This document shows, one piece after another, positions 8,264-16,128 of a stretch of DNA of 64,000 nucleotides (positions are counted from its first letter, which is position 1; every line of letters starts with the position of its first letter). The translations under genes and the position numbers were made by a program. A model generated the notes under the pieces. That model was not told the origin of the DNA. It was given only the letters and a program-made list of their open reading frames with translations, and did no database searches. The stretch covers positions 124,001 through 188,000 of the forward strand of contig NZ_FOPZ01000002.1 in assembly GCF_900113615.1 (NCBI RefSeq). The letters are read 5' to 3'. This DNA is from Halorubrum aquaticum (GTDB lineage: Archaea > Halobacteriota > Halobacteria > Halobacteriales > Haloferacaceae).

Positions 8264-9703
8264 GTGGGTGACGCCGACGTCTCGAACGTCGTCCTCGTCA
8301 CGGTCGACTCGCTCCGGGCGGACGCGGTCGGAGCCTACGACGAGACGCGACACACGCCGGTCATCGACTCGCTCGCGGACCGGGGGACCGTCTTCGATCA
8401 CGCCTTCGCGACGGGCAACTGGACTCCCTTCTCGTTCCCGTCGATCCTGGCCTCGACGGACGTGTTCACCGACACCGGCGAGATCGGCGTCGAGGGGGCG
8501 GAGACGCTCGCGGAGACGCTCTCCGCGGACGGGACCGCGACGGCCGGGTTCAACGCGGCGAACGGCTTTCTCACCTCACACTGGGGGTACGACGACGGCT
8601 TCGACGAGTTCGAGCCGTTCGTCGCCAGCGTCGGATCGAGCATCTACAGCCGGTATCTCGCGACCCATCCAACCGTCGAGGCGTGGATCCAGCTCGCGGC
8701 GTCGCCGCTCAGGCGGGCGGGGTCGTGGATCCGCGGCGAGACCGACGACCGGCCGTTCCTCGACACCTCGCGGATGTTCGACGTCGAACACGCCGCGACC
8801 GACTTCATCGAGGGGACCGACGCGCCCTTCTTCCTCTGGATCCACTACATGGACGCCCACACCCCCTACGTCCCGGCACCGAGATACATCCGCGAGGTCT
8901 CCTCGAACTGGCTGGGAACCCACCGGATGCTCCACGCACACACCCGAACCGGACTCGGGTTGGACGTCGACGACCGGACCCTCGAGGAGCTTCGAACCCT
9001 GTATCAGGCCGCCGTTCGACAGATCGACGCCAGCGTCGGCCGGATACTCGAGACGCTCTCGGAGACGGGCGTCGACGACGACACCGCGGTCGTCCTCGCG
9101 GGCGACCACGGCGAGGAGTTCCAGGAACACGGCCACCTCGCACACTACCCGAAGCTGTACGACGAGCTGATCCGGGTCCCGCTCGTCGTCGACGTGCCGG
9201 GATCCCCGGGACGACGGATCGACGGACAGGTCGGCCTCGACGCGATCCCGCCGACCGTGACCGACCTGCTCGGCGTCGATGCGCCGGCGGAGTGGACGGG
9301 GACCTCCCTCGCACCGACCGTGTTCGAGGGGGAAGCGCCGGTCGACGAGCCCGTGGTCTCGGTCACCGTTCGCGGCGAGGACGTGACCGCACAGCCGATC
9401 CCCCGATCGCTTTCGGACGGCGAGCTGTATGTGAGCGTCCGCGACCGCGAGTGGACCTACATCGAGAACGTCGACGCCGGGACGACGGAGCTGTACCACC
9501 GGCCGTCCGACCCGCTTCAGGCCACGGATCGCTCGGCGGACCCGTCCGAGGGGGCACGGGCGGTCATCGATCGGTTCGCTCCCCTCGCCGAGGCACACGC
9601 CGAGGCGGTCCGCGCCGGCGGGACGGACGGCGACGACGGGGGCACGGACGAGTCAGTGGACGAGGACCTCAACGCTCGTCTGGAGGCGCTGGGATACCGA
9701 TAG
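8264..9703 (+). CDS. Sulfatase / alkaline-phosphatase-superfamily hydrolase
   Basis: Alkaline-phosphatase-fold enzyme of 479 residues, cleaving or transferring sulfate or phosphate esters. Metal-binding blocks are visible: 'VVLVTVDSLRADAVGAY' near residue 8 (Asp), 'PFFLWIHYMDAHTPYVP' near 188, and 'VVLAGDHGEEFQEHGHLAH' near 278 (Asp-His). The classical sulfatase nucleophile motif CxPxR is absent; the aligned stretch is NWTPFSFPS near residue 49, with Thr or Ser as candidate nucleophile, like many haloarchaeal members and phosphoglycerol-transferase relatives. GTG start. The stop abuts the GtrA start with no gap, and VTT follows, suggesting a role in cell-surface glycan or lipid modification. 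Confidence 0.85.
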   Translation: MGDADVSNVVLVTVDSLRADAVGAYDETRHTPVIDSLADRGTVFDHAFATGNWTPFSFPSILASTDVFTDTGEIGVEGAETLAETLSADGTATAGFNAANGFLTSHWGYDDGFDEFEPFVASVGSSIYSRYLATHPTVEAWIQLAASPLRRAGSWIRGETDDRPFLDTSRMFDVEHAATDFIEGTDAPFFLWIHYMDAHTPYVPAPRYIREVSSNWLGTHRMLHAHTRTGLGLDVDDRTLEELRTLYQAAVRQIDASVGRILETLSETGVDDDTAVVLAGDHGEEFQEHGHLAHYPKLYDELIRVPLVVDVPGSPGRRIDGQVGLDAIPPTVTDLLGVDAPAEWTGTSLAPTVFEGEAPVDEPVVSVTVRGEDVTAQPIPRSLSDGELYVSVRDREWTYIENVDAGTTELYHRPSDPLQATDRSADPSEGARAVIDRFAPLAEAHAEAVRAGGTDGDDGGTDESVDEDLNARLEALGYR

Positions 9704-10132
9704 ATGGTTCGGTCGTTCCTCCGCGGCCTCGTCTACGGGCCGCTCGCCGTCCAGCTCCGGCGCTTCGTCACGGTCGGGCTCGTCGCGTCGGCGGTCCAGA
9801 TGGCGCTTTTATGGCTGTTCGTCGACGTCGGCGGACTGAACTATCTGATCGGCGCGACGATCGCCATTGAGTTCACGATCGTCCTCTCGTACGTCCTCAA
9901 CAACGCCTGGACGTTTCGTGCCTCACGGAACACCGGTCGGATCGAGTACTTCTCGGGGCTGCTCAAGACCAACCTGGTCCGCGGGACCGCGATCCCGATC
10001 CAGCTCGCCATCCTCTTCGCGCTCGTCGAGTGGGCGGGACTGTTGTACCTCCTCGCGAACGCGGTCGCCATCTTCCTGAGCGGCCTCTACCGATACGTCC
10101 TTGACGCTCGCTGGACGTGGGGTGACACGTGA
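9704..10132 (+). CDS. GtrA-like membrane protein
   Basis: Small integral membrane protein of 142 residues with four hydrophobic helices. It has the GtrA hallmark 'LRRFVTVGLVASAVQMALLW' at residues 17-36 and 'LSYVLNNAWTFR' in the middle, where the N-x-x-W-T-F motif is typical, then 'LYRYVLDARWTW' at the end. GtrA proteins are thought to flip undecaprenyl- or dolichyl-linked sugars during surface glycosylation. Starts directly after the sulfatase stop and overlaps the next gene by four bases (GTGA), so all three genes are translationally coupled. Confidence 0.9.
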   Translation: MVRSFLRGLVYGPLAVQLRRFVTVGLVASAVQMALLWLFVDVGGLNYLIGATIAIEFTIVLSYVLNNAWTFRASRNTGRIEYFSGLLKTNLVRGTAIPIQLAILFALVEWAGLLYLLANAVAIFLSGLYRYVLDARWTWGDT

Positions 10133-10731
10133 GCTCCGTGACGCCGCTCGTCCCGTTCGTCTCGCCTCCCTCGCTCGTCTCCCCCGCCCCGCTCGTCGTC
10201 GACGGGATCCTCTCCGCCTTCGGCGGGGGGTTCGAGTCACTCGTCGAGTCGGCGACGGGGTGGCCCGGCATGGGAATCATCTTCGTGTACTCGTTTCTGA
10301 TCGCCTTCGCGCTTCCCGGCCCGAGCGAGGTCGTGCTCGTCGCGCCGATCGACCTCGGGCTTCCGCCGTGGGCGCATCTCGGGAGCATCATGCTCGTCAG
10401 CGCGACCGGCAAGGCGATCGGCAGCCTGTTCGCGTTCCACATCGGCCAGGAGGTCAAACAGTCCGGTCCGGTCGTCCGGTGGCTCCGGCGGTCCCGGTGG
10501 AACGTCATGGAGTGGTCCGAGAAGCGCTCGGTCGAACTCGCCCAGCGGTACGGCTACGGCGGCCTCGCGATGGCCCTCTCGGTCCCCTTCTTCCCCGACA
10601 CCATCTCGATCTACGCGTTCGCGGTCCTCGAGCGCGACTACACCCGGTTCGCCGTGGCGACGTTCCTCGGGAGTCTCGGCCGGCTCGTCGTCACGGTCGC
10701 GTTCGTCGGCGGGCTCTTCACGGTGCTTTGA
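10129..10731 (+). CDS. VTT/DedA-like membrane protein
   Basis: Membrane protein of 200 residues with the VTT (SNARE-associated) fold. Hydrophobic helices flank 'FLIAFALPGPSEVVLVAPID' near residue 55 and 'ATGKAIGSLFAFHIG' near 90, corresponding to the re-entrant Gly/Pro motif of DedA proteins. Late helices include 'VPFFPDTISIYAFAVLE', where an F-x-P-D/F-motif is common. Members are lipid scramblases or transport proteins. GTG start overlaps the GtrA stop by four bases. Grouping with GtrA and the sulfatase suggests handling of lipid-linked glycans; this is inference from operon structure. Confidence 0.82.
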   Translation: MSSVTPLVPFVSPPSLVSPAPLVVDGILSAFGGGFESLVESATGWPGMGIIFVYSFLIAFALPGPSEVVLVAPIDLGLPPWAHLGSIMLVSATGKAIGSLFAFHIGQEVKQSGPVVRWLRRSRWNVMEWSEKRSVELAQRYGYGGLAMALSVPFFPDTISIYAFAVLERDYTRFAVATFLGSLGRLVVTVAFVGGLFTVL

Positions 10732-10803
10732 GCCCGCAGAGGCCGAGCGTGTGGCGTCGCCGGGGGTGCTTTCCTCACGGATCCGGAACGGCGGGAGTCC
10801 GTC

Positions 10804-11001
10804 TCAGACCACGACCTCGGGACCGACGAGGAGGTCCCGTTTGGCCCGTCCGACTTCCGGTCCTTCCGGCACGAGCCCCGGCGTCGACGCCTCGTCATCG
10901 AACCGGTCGGGGTCCGGATCGAGCGAGGCGAGTATCTCCTCGAACACCGGACCCTCCCGCCCGGTGACGAGGGACCTCCGATCCGGATCCCATCTGCTCA
11001 C
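10804..11001 (-). CDS. Possible small acidic protein, 65 aa
   Basis: Not recognised. Reading MSRWDPDRRSLVTGREG..., 65 residues, acidic, with one short helix 'GPVFEEILASLDPDPDRF' and no cysteine or membrane segment. Codons show the strong G/C third-position bias of genuine genes here, and amino acid use is Asp/Glu-rich, unlike the Arg/Ser-rich composition of shadow frames. It is the only coding candidate between the VTT gene and the VOC gene (10732-11238); the remaining 237 bases before the VOC gene show no clear structure. Confidence 0.45.
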   Translation of the reverse strand: MSRWDPDRRSLVTGREGPVFEEILASLDPDPDRFDDEASTPGLVPEGPEVGRAKRDLLVGPEVVV

Positions 11002-11238
11002 GCCAGTCGTCCGTACTCCCGTCCGGGTCGCTCATACGGCGACCACTGGCCACACACGGATATGGCTGTCTCGACTTCGGATCCCCGAGCGTACGATCGA
11101 CGGCCCCGACGTACCGGAGAGCACGCCCCCGACGGGACGATCCCACCGACGATCGGCCGCGTCACGTGACCCGTCGCCGGATCTCGGGCGAAGGGGGTTC
11201 GTCGGAACGTATTTCCGGGTCGCTTCCGGCCTCCCGGT

Positions 11239-12075
11239 ATGGACCTCCGCATCGACCACGTGACGGTCGCGGGACGGGATCTGGACCGACTCGTCGACGC
11301 GTTCGACGAGGCCGGGTTCCCGGTCGAGTACGGTGGCCGCCACTCGAACGGCGTCACACACATGGCGATCGTCGGGTTTCGGGACGGGAGCTACGTCGAA
11401 CTCATCTCGACGCTGGAGCCGGACGTCGAGTCGCCGTGGTGGGACGGCCCAATCCGCGAGGACGGTGGCCCGTGTGCGTGGGCGGTCGACGTCGACGACA
11501 TCGAGGCGGCGAGCGCCGACCTCCGCGACCGCGGCGTCCGCGTCGACGGCCCCGCCAAATACGAGCGGACGCGCGAGGACGGCACGCTCGTCGAGTGGGA
11601 CCTCACGTACCTGGGCGAGGGCGACCCGGGGTCGACGCTCCCGTTCCTCATCAGCGACCGAACCCCGCGGGAGCGCCGGGTTCGACCGACCGGCGATCTG
11701 GCGACGTCTCCGATCGCTGGGGTTGACACGGTCGTGCTCGGCGTCGACGACCTCGACGCCGCGGTCGAGCGGTTCGGGACCGCCTTCGACGCGAGCGATC
11801 CGACGACCGGCGAGAGCGCCGGCCTGGACGCCGACGTTGCGTCGTTTCCCGACCTGCCGGTCGCGCTCGCGGCACCGCGCGGCGACGGCCCGCTCGCCGA
11901 CCGGCTCGCGGCGTTCGGCCCGCGCCCCGTCGCGTACCTCCTCGGGTACGAGGGCGACGGCCCCGGATTCGACGACCTCGAGTCGGGATCGATCGGGGGG
12001 CGACCGGTCGAGTGGGGTCCGGTGACACACCCGGTTGGCCGTCGGTATCTCGGGTTCGTCGAGACGGACTCGTAA
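11239..12075 (+). CDS. VOC-fold protein (glyoxalase-like domain)
   Basis: Vicinal-oxygen-chelate superfamily protein of 278 residues with two paired modules. It begins MDLRIDHVTVAGRDLDRLVD, the VOC first strand with its metal-ligand His, then 'NGVTHMAIVGFRDGSYVELI' around residue 37, with a Glu ligand at the end. The second half (about 155-278) repeats the pattern as 'IAGVDTVVLGVDDLDAAVE'. This resembles the Glyoxalase_3 family (PF13468, from memory). Substrate unknown; VOC proteins include dioxygenases, lyases and isomerases. Alone on its strand and followed by the gene-free structured block. Confidence 0.8.
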   Translation: MDLRIDHVTVAGRDLDRLVDAFDEAGFPVEYGGRHSNGVTHMAIVGFRDGSYVELISTLEPDVESPWWDGPIREDGGPCAWAVDVDDIEAASADLRDRGVRVDGPAKYERTREDGTLVEWDLTYLGEGDPGSTLPFLISDRTPRERRVRPTGDLATSPIAGVDTVVLGVDDLDAAVERFGTAFDASDPTTGESAGLDADVASFPDLPVALAAPRGDGPLADRLAAFGPRPVAYLLGYEGDGPGFDDLESGSIGGRPVEWGPVTHPVGRRYLGFVETDS

Positions 12076-12292
12076 ACGACGGGGACGGACCCCGTAGAAC
12101 ACGGTATCGACGGTTAATCCCGATCGTTTCCGATCGGATCAACCGATCGATCGTAGGTGTTGTAAGACGGTTGTTTCGGTGAATATCCGGGTGAGTAAAA
12201 GAAGGTCGTTGTTGGCGCGGTGAACACGTTCAAAAACCCAACCGTTCGGTACTACGCAGTCGACTCTCCGGCGGAGAACACCGCCAAAGCCC

Positions 12293-12389
12293 CAGTCGCG
12301 AGGACTCGTGCGACTCGCTGTGCGCTTCGGTCGCTCGCGTTGCTCGCTCCCTGTAGTGCTTGCGTCGTCGGACTTCGTCCTCGCGACTG
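12293..12389. repeat. Inverted repeat, 13-bp perfect arms
   Basis: CAGTCGCGAGGAC at 12293-12305 pairs with GTCCTCGCGACTG at 12377-12389. Outside the arms an AAAG/CTTT pairing adds a second short stem across four C-C/G mismatches. The 71-base loop is rich in GCTCGC/TCGCTC words. Confidence 0.7.
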
Positions 12390-12578
12390 CCCCTTTGAGT
12401 CCCACCCCGCACGGCACCGCACCCGCACCTCACGCCTCCCCAGCCTCGTCGCTCACTCTGTTCGCGACGTCCCTCGCGGTCGGGTTCGCGCCCGTCGGGC
12501 GCTCACCGGCGCGCCACCGCAATCGATCGCTCACTCCTTAGACTGTAGTGAGCATCCGCGAACGGAGTGAGCGGTTCA

Positions 12579-12614
12579 CCGACGGCGAGGCGAACGCCGA
12601 GCCGTCGGCTTTTT
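12579..12614 (+). terminator. Hairpin followed by T5
   Basis: CCGACGGC (12579-12586) and GCCGTCGG (12601-12608) form a perfect 8-bp stem, with an inner GGCG/CGCC stem, followed by CTTTTT. On the plus strand this has the shape of an intrinsic terminator, some 500 bases after the VOC stop, so it may equally serve an unannotated transcript. Confidence 0.45.
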
Positions 12615-12618
12615 CCCT

Positions 12619-12688
12619 CCAGGTTTTTCGAGGAGCGGTTCCCGACGCGAACGCAGTGAGCGGCGGGAACCCGACGAGAAAAAGGTGG
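12619..12688. repeat. Imperfect inverted repeat next to livF
   Basis: CCAGGTTTTTCG...GGTTCCCG on the left pairs with CGGGAACC...CGAGAAAAAGGTGG on the right. The plus strand gives an A-rich and the minus strand a T-rich 3' flank, so it could terminate the liv operon (minus strand), whose last stop is 19 bases away. Confidence 0.5.
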
Positions 12689-12706
12689 GAGCGAAAAGGT
12701 GGAACT

Positions 12707-13411
12707 TTACCCGCCGAGGAACTCGCGGCGGACCTCCTCGTCGTCAAGGAGGGCGTCGCCGTCGTCCTCGTAGCGGTTCTGTCCGTTGGCGAGCACGTAG
12801 CCGCGGTCACAGCGCCGCAGCGCCTCCTTCGCGTTCTGTTCGACCATCAGGACCGTGGTGCCGGCGTCGTTGATCTCGTCGACCCGGTCGAACATGTCGT
12901 CGACGAGGTCGGGCGCGAGCCCCGCGCTCGGCTCGTCGAGGAGCAGCACGTCCGGGTCGAGCATCAGCGCACACCCCATCGCGAGCATCTGCTGTTGGCC
13001 CCCCGAGAGGGAACCGGCGTCCTCGCCCGGCCGGTCGGCGAGCGCCGGGAACCGGTCGTACACGTCGCGTTTCCGCTCTTCCGGCACCTCGTCGAGCACG
13101 TACGCGCCGAGCCGGAGGTTCTCCTCGACGGTCAGCGTCGGGAAGACGTTGTTCGTCTGCGGGACGTAGCCGATGTGCTCGTGGACGACCTCCTCGGGAG
13201 ACAGCCCGGAGATGTCGGTCCCTCGGTACTCGATCGACCCGCCGAGACACGTCGCGAGCCCGACGATCGCCTTCATCACCGTCGACTTGCCCGCGCCGTT
13301 CGGGCCGACGATCGTGACGTACTCCCCGTCGTCGACGTCGATGTCGACCCCGGAGAGGACCTGGAGGTCGCCGTAGCCGGCGTCGAGGTCGACGACCTCG
13401 AGCAGGCTCAT
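12707..13411 (-). CDS. livF: ABC transporter ATP-binding protein, LivF type
   Basis: Cytoplasmic ATPase of a branched-chain amino acid/amide (HAAT) importer, 234 residues. Walker A is VGPNGAGKST near residue 35, the ABC signature is 'SLSGGQQQMLAMG' near 133, Walker B is 'VLLLDEPSAGLAP' near 154, and the switch His is replaced in the region 'VLMVEQNAKEAL', the LivF-typical EQN. Last gene of a five-gene operon with livG, livM, livH and a binding protein, overlapping livG by four bases. Neighbouring oxidase and cyclodeaminase genes suggest an amino-acid substrate. Confidence 0.93.
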   Translation of the reverse strand: MSLLEVVDLDAGYGDLQVLSGVDIDVDDGEYVTIVGPNGAGKSTVMKAIVGLATCLGGSIEYRGTDISGLSPEEVVHEHIGYVPQTNNVFPTLTVEENLRLGAYVLDEVPEERKRDVYDRFPALADRPGEDAGSLSGGQQQMLAMGCALMLDPDVLLLDEPSAGLAPDLVDDMFDRVDEINDAGTTVLMVEQNAKEALRRCDRGYVLANGQNRYEDDGDALLDDEEVRREFLGG

Positions 13412-14172
13412 TCGGCGTCACCCCCGAGGTACGCCTCGATGACGCGCTCGTCCTCGAGCACCGCCTCCGGCTCGCCCTCGACGAGCAGCCTCCCCTGTTG
13501 GAGGACGACTAGCCGGTCGACGAGGTCGGTCAGCGTCTCGAGTTCGTGTTCGATGATCACGATCGTCATCCCGTCCGCGTTGAGGTCGCGGACGTGGTCC
13601 GCGATCTCGCGAGTCAGCGTCGGGTTGACGCCCGCGAACGGCTCGTCGAGGAGCAGCACGTCCGGGTCGAGCATCAGCGTGCGCGCGAGCTCGAGCAGCT
13701 TCCGCTGGCCGCCCGAGAGGTTGCTGCTGTACTCGTCGGCGAGGTGGTCCAGCTCGAACGTCTCGATCAGCTCGTCGGCCCGCTCTCGAACGGTCTCCTC
13801 CCGCTCCCGCATCGAACCGCTCCGGAGCAGCGCGGGAAGCGTCCGTTCGCCCGGCTGGTCCGGCGCGGCGAGCCGGACGTTGTCGCGGACGGTCATCGTC
13901 TCCAGCTCGCGGGTGTTCTGGAAGGTCCGCACCAGTCCGCGATGCGCCAGCGACTCCGGCGGGTCGCCCGTCACGTCGGTCCCGTCGAGGGTGACGGTCC
14001 CCTCGTCGGGCGGGATGACCCCGCTGACGCAGTTGAAGAACGTCGATTTGCCCGCGCCGTTCGGGCCCATCACGCCGACGAGCTCCCCCTCGTCGATCGA
14101 GACCGACAGGCCGTCTATCGCGCGCAGGCCGCCGAAGTCCTTGACGAGCCCCTCCGCGGCGAGGAGGCTCAT
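13408..14172 (-). CDS. livG: ABC transporter ATP-binding protein, LivG type
   Basis: Second ATPase of the HAAT importer, 254 residues. Walker A is MGPNGAGKSTFFN near residue 35, the signature is 'NLSGGQRKLLELA', and Walker B is 'VLLLDEPFAGVNP', the LivG-type F-A-G-V-N-P. The H-loop reads 'IVIIEHELETL'. It overlaps livF and livM by four bases each (ATGA), indicating coupled translation. A 41-base stretch around the Walker B codons is identical in DNA to livF, which may reflect gene conversion or simple constraint. Confidence 0.93.
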   Translation of the reverse strand: MSLLAAEGLVKDFGGLRAIDGLSVSIDEGELVGVMGPNGAGKSTFFNCVSGVIPPDEGTVTLDGTDVTGDPPESLAHRGLVRTFQNTRELETMTVRDNVRLAAPDQPGERTLPALLRSGSMREREETVRERADELIETFELDHLADEYSSNLSGGQRKLLELARTLMLDPDVLLLDEPFAGVNPTLTREIADHVRDLNADGMTIVIIEHELETLTDLVDRLVVLQQGRLLVEGEPEAVLEDERVIEAYLGGDAE

Positions 14173-15212
14173 TGGTCCACCCCCAGCTCCTGTGGATCGC
14201 CCCAGATCCCGGCGGGGCGATAGCGTATCACCGCGACGAGTATCAGCCCGACGACGAGGAGCCGGAAGGCGGCGAACACGTCGCCGGAGACCGGCGTCAC
14301 GCTCAGGCCGAACCGGGAGACGAGCCGCAGACCCATGATGATCGCCAGTCCGGCGAGCACCGCGCGGTGGTTCGCCGCGCCGCCGAGCAGCATCCCGATC
14401 CAGACGGTGACCGTCACCTGGATGGTGAAGAAGCCGGGCGCGACCGCGCCGTTGTACAGCGCGAACAGCCCGCCGGCGAACCCGGCCAGCGCCGCGCCGT
14501 AGACGAACGCCTGCGTCTTGTAGGTGATCGTGGACTTGCCGACCGAGCGCGTCACGAGCTCGTCGGCGCGGATCGCCCGGAGGACGCGCCCGTACGGCGC
14601 GTCGGTGAGGCGGGTGACGACCGCGAGCGTGATCAGGGTGAACCCGCCCAACACGAGCAGGGTCGCGATCAGTCTGGTGTCGGCGTCGCCGACGAGCGCG
14701 GCGATCGGCCGCGGCACGCCGAGGATCCCGACGTTCCCGCCGAAGGTCCCCTCGAAGTTGACGAAGATCGAGTGGAATATCTCGGCGGTCGCGAGCGTGA
14801 CGATCGCGAGGAAGTCGTCGCGGAGGCGGATCGAGGTGGCGCTCACGACGACGCCGAGGAGCGCGGCGGCGATCACTCCGACGAGGAGCGCGAGCGGCCA
14901 GGGGTACCCCAGCGCGATCCCGGAGAAGCTGTCCTGTGCGGCCAGCATCGCGGTCGCGTACGCGCCGACCGCGAAGAAGACCACATGGCCGAAGTTGACC
15001 AGCCCGGTGTGGCCGTACTGGAGGTCGAGCCCGAGCACGAGCATCCCGTAGATCACGAACGTGATCCCGACCTCGACGAAGACGTACAGCGCGCTCGGAA
15101 GGTCCGCCTGAAGCGGCGTCAGAGCGAACAGTCCGCCGACGAGCAGGCAGGCCACCCCGGCGAGCAGGGCTCGATCACCGCGTCCGGACGGGAGACGGTC
15201 GAGGGCGCTCAT
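14169..15212 (-). CDS. livM: Branched-chain amino acid ABC permease, LivM type
   Basis: Inner-membrane permease of the HAAT importer, 347 residues with about nine hydrophobic helices. The LivM landmarks are 'LQYGHTGLVNFGHVVFFAVG' near residue 63, 'TSIRLRDDFLAIVTLATAEI' near 126, and the EAA-like loop 'PYGRVLRAIRADELVTRSVG' near 208, which contacts the ATPases. The long extension at the start, before the first conserved helix, is normal for LivM. Overlaps livG and livH by four bases each. Confidence 0.92.
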   Translation of the reverse strand: MSALDRLPSGRGDRALLAGVACLLVGGLFALTPLQADLPSALYVFVEVGITFVIYGMLVLGLDLQYGHTGLVNFGHVVFFAVGAYATAMLAAQDSFSGIALGYPWPLALLVGVIAAALLGVVVSATSIRLRDDFLAIVTLATAEIFHSIFVNFEGTFGGNVGILGVPRPIAALVGDADTRLIATLLVLGGFTLITLAVVTRLTDAPYGRVLRAIRADELVTRSVGKSTITYKTQAFVYGAALAGFAGGLFALYNGAVAPGFFTIQVTVTVWIGMLLGGAANHRAVLAGLAIIMGLRLVSRFGLSVTPVSGDVFAAFRLLVVGLILVAVIRYRPAGIWGDPQELGVDQ

Positions 15213-16123
15213 GCCTCACGCACCTCCGTTCCGGCGATCCCGCTCGGTTTGACGAGCAGCACGGCGATCAGGATCGCGAACGCGACCGCCGAGGACAGTC
15301 CGGTCATCGACGACGGCAGGAACGCGGTCGAGATCGCGAGCGCGAGCCCGATGACGTACGCGCCGATGATCGCTCCGTAGGGGCTGCCGGCCCCGCCGAG
15401 AATGGCGGCGGAGAGGATCTGGAGGATGTGGCTGTACCCCGTCGTGGAGCTGACGTTCGTCTGGATCGCCATCAGCACGCCCGCGAGCCCGGCGAGGACG
15501 CCGGCGAGCACCCAGACGCTGTCGCGGATCAGCTGGGTGTCGATCCCGCGGACCCGGGCCAGGCTCTCGTCGTCGCCCATCGCCCGCATCGCGATCCCCA
15601 CGTCGGTCCGGGTCAGGAGGAGGTGGACGACGAGAAAGACCGCCACGGCCGAGCCGACCACGGTCAGGTGCTCGGAGGTGAGGAAGAACCCGCCGAGCAA
15701 GTCCACCGATCCGATCGGCACCTCGGGGACCGCGTCGAACCGGAACGTCGCCGTCTCGGTGTCGATGTAGCGGGCGCTCCGACCGCCGAAGAGGCGTATC
15801 GCGTTTCGGACGGCGATCCCGAGCCCGATCGAGGTCAGGAGCATCGGCACCGGACCCGTGTGGTTGATCGGGGTGAAAAACCCCCGGGCGAGCGCGATGC
15901 TGATGACTCCGCCGCCGAGCATCGCGGCGACGACGGCGACGGGAAGCGGGCCGGGGAGCGCGTTCGCGGCGAAGAAGCCGACGAACGCGCCGAGCGTGAG
16001 GTACTCCCCGTACGCGAAGTTGATCATGTTCACGATCCCGTAGATGAGCGTGAACCCGATCGCGGCGATCGCGATGTACGACCCCGTGACGACCCCGAAG
16101 ATGGCTTCCTGAAGCAACCCCAT
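15209..16123 (-). CDS. livH: Branched-chain amino acid ABC permease, LivH type
   Basis: Second permease of the importer, 304 residues, about eight hydrophobic helices. 'IYGIVNMINFAYGEYLTLGA' near residue 28 is the LivH hallmark, and the EAA-like loop 'TDVGIAMRAMGDDESLARVR' near 172 is present, followed by 'GGAGSPYGAIIGAYVIGL'. ATG chosen; the binding-protein gene ends five bases upstream. Together LivH and LivM form the heterodimeric channel. Confidence 0.92.
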   Translation of the reverse strand: MGLLQEAIFGVVTGSYIAIAAIGFTLIYGIVNMINFAYGEYLTLGAFVGFFAANALPGPLPVAVVAAMLGGGVISIALARGFFTPINHTGPVPMLLTSIGLGIAVRNAIRLFGGRSARYIDTETATFRFDAVPEVPIGSVDLLGGFFLTSEHLTVVGSAVAVFLVVHLLLTRTDVGIAMRAMGDDESLARVRGIDTQLIRDSVWVLAGVLAGLAGVLMAIQTNVSSTTGYSHILQILSAAILGGAGSPYGAIIGAYVIGLALAISTAFLPSSMTGLSSAVAFAILIAVLLVKPSGIAGTEVREA

Positions 16124-16128
16124 CGGGA

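Larger units (their letters stand above)
12076..12706. other. Gene-free structured intergenic block (631 bp)
   Basis: Lies between two convergent genes. No credible coding frame: reading frames are Arg/Ser-rich with stops. It is built from inverted and direct repeats: a 13-bp perfect pair CAGTCGCGAGGAC (12293-12305) / GTCCTCGCGACTG (12377-12389); a hairpin followed by T5 at 12579-12614; an imperfect 25-bp stem 12619-12688; and two copies of GCGAACGSAGTGAGC (about 12557 and 12648). The first 100 bases (12150-12240) are more AT-rich than the rest. Similar AAAGCCCCAGTCGC-type blocks recur in intergenic regions of haloarchaeal genomes as far as I recall, not verified. Confidence 0.7.

Noticed and set aside
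12220-12570. Protein-coding frame in the structured 12.1-12.7 kb block
   Set aside because: Frames there are Arg/Ser/Ala-rich, with codon use and charge unlike any nearby gene, and they fall on the arms of inverted repeats.
12548-14338. 596-codon plus-strand frame over livF and livG
   Set aside because: Composition is Ser/Arg-rich and the frame spans two real overlapping ATPase genes and non-coding repeats; shadow frame.
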